Part shown: positions 58,956-64,000 of the stretch, in pieces
Position numbering within the stretch: the first letter of the stretch is position 1
Layout of the letters: each line of letters begins with the position of its first letter
DNA from: Planctomycetota bacterium
GTDB lineage: Bacteria > Planctomycetota > E44-bin39
Direction of reading: 5' to 3'
Length of the DNA stretch: 64,000 nucleotides
Assembly: GCA_004376375.1 (NCBI GenBank)
Contig: SOJX01000150.1
Span: 1-64,000, forward strand
The notes under the pieces: model-generated
Told to the model about the DNA's origin: nothing
The model's input: only the letters and a program-made list of their open reading frames with translations
Databases searched by the model: none
Made by a program: the position numbers and the translations under genes

Positions 58956-59375
58956 TTACGACGGATTCGCATCAGGCTCCCGTCGGCTTCTTACGATAGT
59001 AAAAAGACGCCTCAGCAATGTTTTCGCCATTGTCAGAAAAGCAATTGTAATGTTTGAAAACCTGTTTACGGCCCAGGTCTTTTCTCCACGAGAAACCGCG
59101 ACGCAGCGGCCGAGGAGCGCTTCCCGGGCCAGCGGCCGATCAGGATAGGGCAATGCGTCTCCCTGGCAGACAAGCATGGTGCGTCCGCCTTTTCTGCGTT
59201 TGAAAAGGAAACGGTGCGCAACCAGAACGTGGCCGCGCAAGTATAATACTATGTCGCCGAAGCGCAGGTCGGCCGGGCTTGTTTCCACCCACTGCAACCT
59301 GTCGCCGGGCAGCAGCGCCGGTATCATGCTTGAGGAGGACACGGGACATTCGCTGTGCATTGGGGGTAGTTCCAT
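58956..59375 (-). CDS. S26-type (signal peptidase I-like) protein with Ser-His dyad, no N-terminal anchor
   Basis: 139 residues from the ATG at 59375. Earlier ATGs lie upstream of the promoter and are excluded. The catalytic serine is in SSSMIPALLPGDRL at about residue 16. GDIVLYLRGHVLVAHRFLF supplies a His-Arg where typical bacterial SPases have Lys, as in archaeal and ER enzymes. QGDALPYPDRPL is the following acidic motif. No membrane helix precedes the catalytic part; a weak hydrophobic one (ITIAFLTMAKTLL) is near the end. Such proteins often occur near exopolysaccharide genes. Substrate unknown. Confidence 0.75.
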   Translation of the reverse strand: MELPPMHSECPVSSSSMIPALLPGDRLQWVETSPADLRFGDIVLYLRGHVLVAHRFLFKRRKGGRTMLVCQGDALPYPDRPLAREALLGRCVAVSRGEKTWAVNRFSNITIAFLTMAKTLLRRLFTIVRSRREPDANPS

Positions 59376-59393
59376 CTCTGGCCAGGAGACTTT

Positions 59394-59422
59394 ATTATAG
59401 CGCAAACGGCAACGGATTACAA
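59394..59422 (-). promoter_or_regulatory. Promoter of the S26-type gene
   Basis: TTGTAA, 17 bp, TATAAT on the minus strand. The expected transcription start is about 12 nt before the ATG at 59375, which fixes that start. Confidence 0.65.
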
Positions 59423-59545
59423 GAATCATCCTGCTGGAGGAAAAATTATTTATCCCGAAACCTTGCAAAACCGCTTGTGTTTGACATAATAGTACAAAGG
59501 AGACCTAGAGCGACTATACAGGCCATTTGGCAAAGGAGCATTCTT

Positions 59546-60967
59546 ATGCGAAAATCGACCATATTCTTCTTTTCCGTGACACTTGTTGTCATACTTACTT
59601 TGTGTATAAGTACTTATGCACAGGACAGGCCCGATGCAAAAGCCGCCCGGAAAGCCAGGGCTGAAGCACAGAAGAGGGCCAGAGCGAAGCAGAAACCTGC
59701 CAGAATTAACACAAAAGACCTGCCCAAAGATGTTGTTGAAGCCATAAAAAAATTGTATGCCCGGTTGCAACAGCTTGAGAAAGAAAACAGGCAGTATAAA
59801 GGTATAGCGAAACGTAATCAGGACACTATTGCCCGCTATAAAGAAATGGTTCAGAAAGCAAGGGGAGGCACCAAAGTCAGACAGCCTCAGAGAAGGCCGC
59901 AGACCGCCAGGGCAAAAGCGAGACCGCAAGCCAGGGCGCGCCAACCCGGAGCGCGCCAACCAAAGGCACGCCAGCCCAAACCACAGAAGCGTGGTGACAA
60001 AGCCAGGCGCGACCGCAAAGCACGTGACCCGCGTGCTGAAGCACTAAGAAAACGCCAGCGCGCAATGAGGGGCCGTATGCGCGGTCAGGGCCGTGGCCAG
60101 TTCGGTCGCATGCGTGGCCGTGGGGGCCAGGGCCAGTTCGGCCGGATGCGCGGCAGAGGCCAGGGTCAGTTCGGCCGCCGGATGCGCGGCAGGGGTCAGG
60201 GCCAGTTCGGTCGCATGCGTGACAGGGGCCAGGGTCAGTTCGGCGGCATGCGCGGCATGCAGGGCCGTATGCGTGGTCAGCAGGGACGTATGAGAGGCAT
60301 GCAAGGTCCCATGCGCGGCATGCGCGAAGGTCAGGAAATGATGCGCCGCCGTTACGGCAACCCGCCGGGCATGCAGCAGGGCCAGGAGATGATGCGCCGC
60401 CGCATGCAGGAAGTTTTGAAGCGCCTCCAGGGTATGTCGCCTGAGCAGCGCCAGCGTATTATGCCGAGACTCGAACAGCTGAAAAAGCGTTTTCAAGGCC
60501 TTCAGGGAAATATGCCGGGGCAGATGCAGAAGCATCCCGCTCTGAAAAAACAGATGAAAGGCCTGATGCCCCATCAGGGCCCGAAAGGTTTTCCACCCGA
60601 TATGCCTCACAAGAAGATGAAGCAGCCCGGTCTTCACCCGGATATGCCTTATAAGAAAATGAAGAAGCAGCCTCACAAGGTGCAGAAGAAAAAAGCGCCG
60701 AAGCACAAGGTCAAAAAACAAAAGCAGGGGAAGCCTGCCCGTAAAGGCAAAGTTGACAAGCGCGGCACCGACATCGACCGCCAGGCAAAGCGCCTGATGG
60801 ACGAAATTAAAAAGAAGCAGCAAATGCTCCGAAAACTGAAGGAGAAAAAACGGCAGCAGCAGATGAAGGAAAAAAAGCAACGTAGTAAGAAAGGCTGGCC
60901 GGACGAGCCCAGGCGCCGGGACCGCCGCTTCCGCGGTGAGTTTGAGGGCCGTGGTGAATTAATGTAA
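59546..60967 (+). CDS. Exported Arg/Gly/Gln-rich repeat protein
   Basis: 473 residues, AAAGGAG 7 bp before the ATG. The signal peptide ends near ISTYAQD. Residues 60-105 are a coiled coil (VVEAIKKLYARLQQLEKENR). Residues 105-165 are Arg/Gln/Pro-rich, with short RQPGARQPKARQ units. Residues 170-285 are tandem copies of RMRGRGQGQFG, rich in Arg, Gly, Gln and Met. The end is Lys/Gln-rich with KQPHKVQKKKAPKHK and a helical KRLMDEIKKKQQMLRKLKEK. It is extremely basic and mostly disordered. It probably binds polyanions such as nucleic acid or surface polymers outside the cell. No family recognised. Confidence 0.75.
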   Translation: MRKSTIFFFSVTLVVILTLCISTYAQDRPDAKAARKARAEAQKRARAKQKPARINTKDLPKDVVEAIKKLYARLQQLEKENRQYKGIAKRNQDTIARYKEMVQKARGGTKVRQPQRRPQTARAKARPQARARQPGARQPKARQPKPQKRGDKARRDRKARDPRAEALRKRQRAMRGRMRGQGRGQFGRMRGRGGQGQFGRMRGRGQGQFGRRMRGRGQGQFGRMRDRGQGQFGGMRGMQGRMRGQQGRMRGMQGPMRGMREGQEMMRRRYGNPPGMQQGQEMMRRRMQEVLKRLQGMSPEQRQRIMPRLEQLKKRFQGLQGNMPGQMQKHPALKKQMKGLMPHQGPKGFPPDMPHKKMKQPGLHPDMPYKKMKKQPHKVQKKKAPKHKVKKQKQGKPARKGKVDKRGTDIDRQAKRLMDEIKKKQQMLRKLKEKKRQQQMKEKKQRSKKGWPDEPRRRDRRFRGEFEGRGELM

Positions 60968-60998
60968 AAAAGTTATTCTGAACCGCAATCTGACGAAA

Positions 60999-61032
60999 CG
61001 CCCCGGATCACTCAGGTCCGGGGCTTGTTTTT
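60999..61032 (+). terminator. Rho-independent terminator of the Arg/Gly-rich gene
   Basis: GCCCCGGA-9 nt-TCCGGGGC followed by TTGTTTTTT. It overlaps the last codons of the convergent carrier gene. Confidence 0.85.
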
Positions 61033-62063
61033 TCTTCAGGCCCGGCCCGTTGTTTATCCTTCTTTTCAGCCCTGTTAAAAAGCTCCACAACGAACAGGTC
61101 GATAACGAGCTGGGTGGGGTGATAGATTATCGTCGGTATCGGCGCGAGGGCGAGGGCCGGATTCATTTTGGCGAACTCGTCTCCGAGATAAAACCCGACC
61201 GGAAGAGTCTTCTGCGCGCCTGAAAAAAGAAGTGGAATCATCTGGTCGCGTTCCAGCTTCATCAGCCTGCCAATCGAATATGCGATTATGAGCAGAATGA
61301 CGTGCATTCCCGGAAGGGCAAACAGGATAACCAGGAGTCGCGCAGCCGAGGTTTTGGATATCTGGTCATGCGCCCGTCCGACCGCGATAAATACCATGAA
61401 AATAACAAGTACCTGCGTAATATAGGTGACGGCTTTGCGTGAACGCTCCGCGTTTTTCAGCCCGACGAGCAGGCGAAGCACCTGGCCCGAAATCACCGGC
61501 AGAATAAGGACAAGAGCCAGTTTCTTCAATGTTTCCACGAACGAAAATAACTCAAAAACGTTTACTGGCTGTCCACTGTTTCCAATGATTTCTATCCCGG
61601 CGAAGTACAAGCCGATTGACAGGATGGTCGGCGTCACGATCACGCTGGATATATTGGCAATGAAAATAAATGCAATGCAGACGCCGTCGTTTCCGCCTGC
61701 GAGCCGGGTCCAGACCGCCGCAGACGCCATGGTGGTCGGGATAGCGGCAACGATAATAATGCCGACGAACGCCCCCGGCTGGTTGCGGAAAAAAGCAAAA
61801 CCGATTGCTAAGGCGAGGAGAGTGCCCACTACCCAGTTGGTGATAAAGGCCGCTATATGCACCCGTCCGCTGAGCATACCTTCGCGCAGCTTGCTCGCGC
61901 GCATCGAAAAGCTCGAAAGGAACAGTAGCGCGGCGATGTGAATTTTCGCGTCGTAGTACTGATATATTTTTGCGACCCATGAGTGCCCGATGTAGCCGAT
62001 AACGCACATGATGAACAGAAGGCCGAGGAACCATGTCTTGTCTATGAATTGTCTGAGATTCAT
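61008..62063 (-). CDS. Bile acid:sodium symporter (SBF)-like carrier
   Basis: 351 residues with nine or ten membrane helices. IIVAAIPTTMASAAVWTRLA and FIANISSVIVTPTIL correspond to the crossover helices of SBF-like proteins, and FSGAQKTLPVGFYLG matches a later conserved stretch. Family members carry organic anions with sodium; the subfamily without bile-acid specificity is widespread in bacteria. Starts 4 bp inside yidD. Substrate unknown. Confidence 0.82.
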   Translation of the reverse strand: MNLRQFIDKTWFLGLLFIMCVIGYIGHSWVAKIYQYYDAKIHIAALLFLSSFSMRASKLREGMLSGRVHIAAFITNWVVGTLLALAIGFAFFRNQPGAFVGIIIVAAIPTTMASAAVWTRLAGGNDGVCIAFIFIANISSVIVTPTILSIGLYFAGIEIIGNSGQPVNVFELFSFVETLKKLALVLILPVISGQVLRLLVGLKNAERSRKAVTYITQVLVIFMVFIAVGRAHDQISKTSAARLLVILFALPGMHVILLIIAYSIGRLMKLERDQMIPLLFSGAQKTLPVGFYLGDEFAKMNPALALAPIPTIIYHPTQLVIDLFVVELFNRAEKKDKQRAGPEEKTSPGPE

Positions 62064-62365
62064 TCAGCAGCGTCCTCGAGGGTTGCGATTCGCGCTTCAT
62101 AGTCCCGCTTGAACTCCCACGGCAGGGGCGGGTGCTCCGGGTCGCGCTCCACGGGATCGTATCCCCCCGCCGTCCATGGATTACATCTGCAAATCCGCCA
62201 TGTGCCTTTAAGTATTCCCCTGACGAGTCCCCGCTTCTGTATCGCTTCCACCATGTATTGGGAACAGCTTGGCTCGTACCTGCACGACGGCGGCAGCCAC
62301 GACGAGAAACACGTCTGCCACAGGCGGATAAGGCGAATTGCGAACCAGCGCAGCATGCGAATCAA
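62060..62365 (-). CDS. yidD: Membrane protein insertion efficiency factor YidD
   Basis: 101 residues. The family block PPSCRYEPSCSQYMVEAIQK with its cysteines, followed by GTWRICRCNPWTAGGYDPV, is exact. YidD is a small membrane-associated protein that aids YidC in inserting proteins. It lies next to rnpA as usual. The expected yidC does not follow; an SBF-like carrier does. Confidence 0.93.
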   Translation of the reverse strand: MIRMLRWFAIRLIRLWQTCFSSWLPPSCRYEPSCSQYMVEAIQKRGLVRGILKGTWRICRCNPWTAGGYDPVERDPEHPPLPWEFKRDYEARIATLEDAAE

Positions 62366-62379
62366 TTCCGGTTACCTCT

Positions 62380-62799
62380 TTATGTAGGGGCAGGCCCCCG
62401 CGCCTGCCCGGAACTGTAGGGGCACGGCGCGCCCTGGGCCGACATTTTTACCCCACCCGGTGGGGGGCAAAGCAATTTCCGCATGTCTTGAGTGAAACCG
62501 TCCAGAGTGTATTCCGGTTTCTTCGTCGGCAAGGCAATTATCTCCATGCCTTCCGGGATTTCGCCTTTGAGATTCCGGAACGCTTCCCGAAGCAGCCGCT
62601 TGATTCGGTTGCGCGCAACCGCGTTCCCGAATTTGCGCGACACCAGGAATCCGATACGCGTGTCCTCGCCCGGCTTTTCGACAATATAACACACCAGCCG
62701 GTCGCCGCGGCGCAGGAGACCCGTTTTCATAATCCGCTGAAAGTCCGGCCGCTTCAGAATCCTGCGCGATTTCGGAAATGACGCATCAGCTTTTGACAT
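62380..62799 (-). CDS. rnpA: Ribonuclease P protein component
   Basis: 139 residues. RRILKRPDFQRIMKTGLLRR and the RNA-binding signature VSRKFGNAVARNRIKRLLREAF are diagnostic. The protein supports the RNase P RNA in trimming tRNA 5' ends. The last 20 residues (from MSAQGAPCPYSS) are not family-like and are encoded by a GC-rich repeat. The usual upstream partner rpmH was not found in the 206 bp before it. Confidence 0.94.
   Translation of the reverse strand: MSKADASFPKSRRILKRPDFQRIMKTGLLRRGDRLVCYIVEKPGEDTRIGFLVSRKFGNAVARNRIKRLLREAFRNLKGEIPEGMEIIALPTKKPEYTLDGFTQDMRKLLCPPPGGVKMSAQGAPCPYSSGQARGPAPT
62388..62409. repeat. GC-rich hairpin GGGCAGGC-6 nt-GCCTGCCC
   Basis: 8-bp stem after TGTAGG. A partial second copy (TGTAGGGGCACGGCGCGCC) follows at 62415. 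It lies in the coding end of rnpA. Confidence 0.7.
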
Positions 62800-63005
62800 A
62801 TATCCCGCCGCGGATTATAGCTTCTTACATACCCGATGGCAAGCCGCTTTACTCTACTGCTGAGAAGTACAATACTACAAAGCCGTTATTGACATTCATG
62901 TTGAGAATGAGTAGAATAATTACATCCGAAGCCCGTCTAAAAGACAAACATCCTGATGTCCTGCCACAGAGCATGGTCAAATAGCCGAATAATGAGGTTT
63001 TATTT

Positions 63006-64000
63006 ATGTTACGTAAGAAATGTAATATATACATCGTAGTACTGATATGCGCACTATCCGCATGCGGACAGCTACTCGTTTGTGGGTGCAACAAAAAAGA
63101 GAAACTCTATGAAAAGTACCCCGGCCTTCTCATCAATACGGGCACCGGAACCGGTACGGTAACTGGTGTCGGTTCGTGGCTGCCTACTTCTACAGCCGAT
63201 AACTGCCCGTCACCAAGATGGGATCATACGGCTGTTTGGACCGGTTCGAAGATGATTGTATGGGGAGGAATGGATGATAATGGAAAAAGATTAAACACGG
63301 GTGGAATATATGACCCTGAAACAGATTCCTGGCTTCAGGTATCTACCGGAATCGACTGCCCTTCGCCGAGATCTTTACATACGGCTGTCTGGGCAGGTTC
63401 CAAAATGGTAATCTGGGGTGGTTTATTTCAGGATAATGGTAACTCAATCATTTTGGGCAATGGAAGTGTGTATGATCCAGAAACGAATTCATGGTTCGCC
63501 ACATCAATTAACGGTGATTGCCCGTCCCCAAGGTTTTCGCATATTGCCGTATCAACAGGATCACAGATGATAATATGGGGCGGTGTAGGAAATCAAAGTC
63601 AATTCAATGATGGTGCTGTATTCGATCCCAATTTGAATACATGGACAAAAATAAATAATGGCAATGAGTGTCCATCGGCAAGGTATGTGCATACCGGAGT
63701 ATGGACCGGTACGGATATGATAATCTGGGGTGGGATTGCCGGAGGGAGTTCAACCCATACTGGTGCTGTCTACAATCCTGGCAACGACTCATGGTCTTCT
63801 ACAAGTGAAAGTAATGGTCCCAGACTGAGATGGGGACACACAGCCGTCTGGACGGGCAATGAGATGATTATATGGGGTGTTGATGTTATAGCACCGGGTG
63901 TTAAAACCCCCGGCGGTGTATACGACCCCGTCCTGAATATCTGGAAGGCTACATCAACACTTGGAGCCTGCCCGACGGACAGAAGTTGCCATACGGCAGT
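63006..64000 (+). CDS. Kelch-repeat lipoprotein, 3' end outside window
   Basis: 331 residues visible; cut by the right edge. The lipobox LSAC ends at Cys20, and a short (GT)4 linker follows at about residues 45-52. At least five kelch-type blades of about 55-60 residues follow. Each has the core HTAVWTGSKMIVWGG, a gap, and a YDPETDSW-type end (YDPETDSWL, YDPETNSWF, FDPNLNTWT, YNPGNDSWS, YDPVLNIWK). It should form a beta-propeller on the outer or inner membrane, for binding another protein or a glycan. Its stalk matches the two other lipoproteins at 13-15 kb. Confidence 0.85.
   Translation, partial: MLRKKCNIYIVVLICALSACGQLLVCGCNKKEKLYEKYPGLLINTGTGTGTVTGVGSWLPTSTADNCPSPRWDHTAVWTGSKMIVWGGMDDNGKRLNTGGIYDPETDSWLQVSTGIDCPSPRSLHTAVWAGSKMVIWGGLFQDNGNSIILGNGSVYDPETNSWFATSINGDCPSPRFSHIAVSTGSQMIIWGGVGNQSQFNDGAVFDPNLNTWTKINNGNECPSARYVHTGVWTGTDMIIWGGIAGGSSTHTGAVYNPGNDSWSSTSESNGPRLRWGHTAVWTGNEMIIWGVDVIAPGVKTPGGVYDPVLNIWKATSTLGACPTDRSCHTA

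Noticed and set aside
62060..63005. rnpA-yidD as a marker of the replication origin
   Set aside because: No dnaA, no rpmH and no cluster of DnaA-box-like TTATCCACA words were seen.

Overview
The window reads as one chromosome segment of a Gram-negative bacterium of uncertain phylum. The outer envelope is shown by an LptF/LptG-type permease, a TolC-like outer membrane protein and many lipobox lipoproteins. The coding genes are dense and GC-rich (roughly 55-60% by eye), mostly with AGGAG-type ribosome sites. At least a dozen sigma-70-like promoters (TTGACN, 16-17 bp, TATAAT or TAGAAT) can be read directly. The mix of a bacterial V/A-type ATPase, glycine-threonine-linker lipoproteins, HD-GYP/PilZ signalling and a cyclic-2,3-diphosphoglycerate-synthetase-like GTPase suggests a deep-branching lineage such as Planctomycetota or Omnitrophota. 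That assignment is inference. No rRNA, tRNA, CRISPR array, transposase or phage gene was seen.

Layout. 1-4 kb: a membrane M28 peptidase translationally coupled to a pseudopilin-like membrane protein, then an ECF sigma factor with a FecR/zinc-finger anti-sigma. 4-9.4 kb: one leftward run from a consensus promoter, comprising the diphosphoglycerate-synthetase-like GTPase, a class III aminotransferase, carbamate kinase, ornithine carbamoyltransferase and a HepT/MntA toxin-antitoxin pair. 9.5-13 kb: a small coiled-coil protein, then yhaM-like nuclease, dinB and queC as an overlapping operon. 13-18 kb: two lipoproteins with Gly-Thr linkers, hpt, small hypotheticals and a double-PDZ protein. 18-22 kb: a UbiB kinase, HD-GYP and unknown membrane protein operon. 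22-29 kb: DUF2723 membrane protein, HAD phosphatase, glycosyltransferase, sugar epimerase, a diverged deformylase and lexA.

29.8-36.7 kb: TolC-like protein, a small membrane protein, PilZ plus a 59-residue membrane protein, a cobO-lpd-lipA operon and a CsgG-like lipoprotein. 36.9-46 kb: a complete leftward V-type ATPase operon (H/G-I-K-E-C-F-A-B-D) interrupted between A and B by a four-helix-bundle (23S intervening-sequence-type) gene. 46-53 kb: an orphan membrane protein, rph-rdgB, a response-regulator HD-GYP and a fused LptF-LptG. 53-64 kb: amidohydrolase lipoprotein, zinc protein, a transsulfuration enzyme, split transketolase, a soluble S26-type peptidase, an exported Arg/Gly-rich protein, a bile-acid-symporter-like carrier, yidD, rnpA and a truncated kelch lipoprotein.

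The strongest signal not explained by genes is a set of about sixteen intergenic tandem arrays with period exactly 7 or 8 bp. Different loci use different words (GGTTCGAA, TTGGTCCN, AGTACCG, AATCGAA, TTTGACG, TCAGC and others). Several are arranged as inverted pairs, they abut or contain stop codons, and in places they have become the C-terminus of a neighbouring protein. Two such arrays in opposite orientation flank the four-helix gene inside the ATPase operon.
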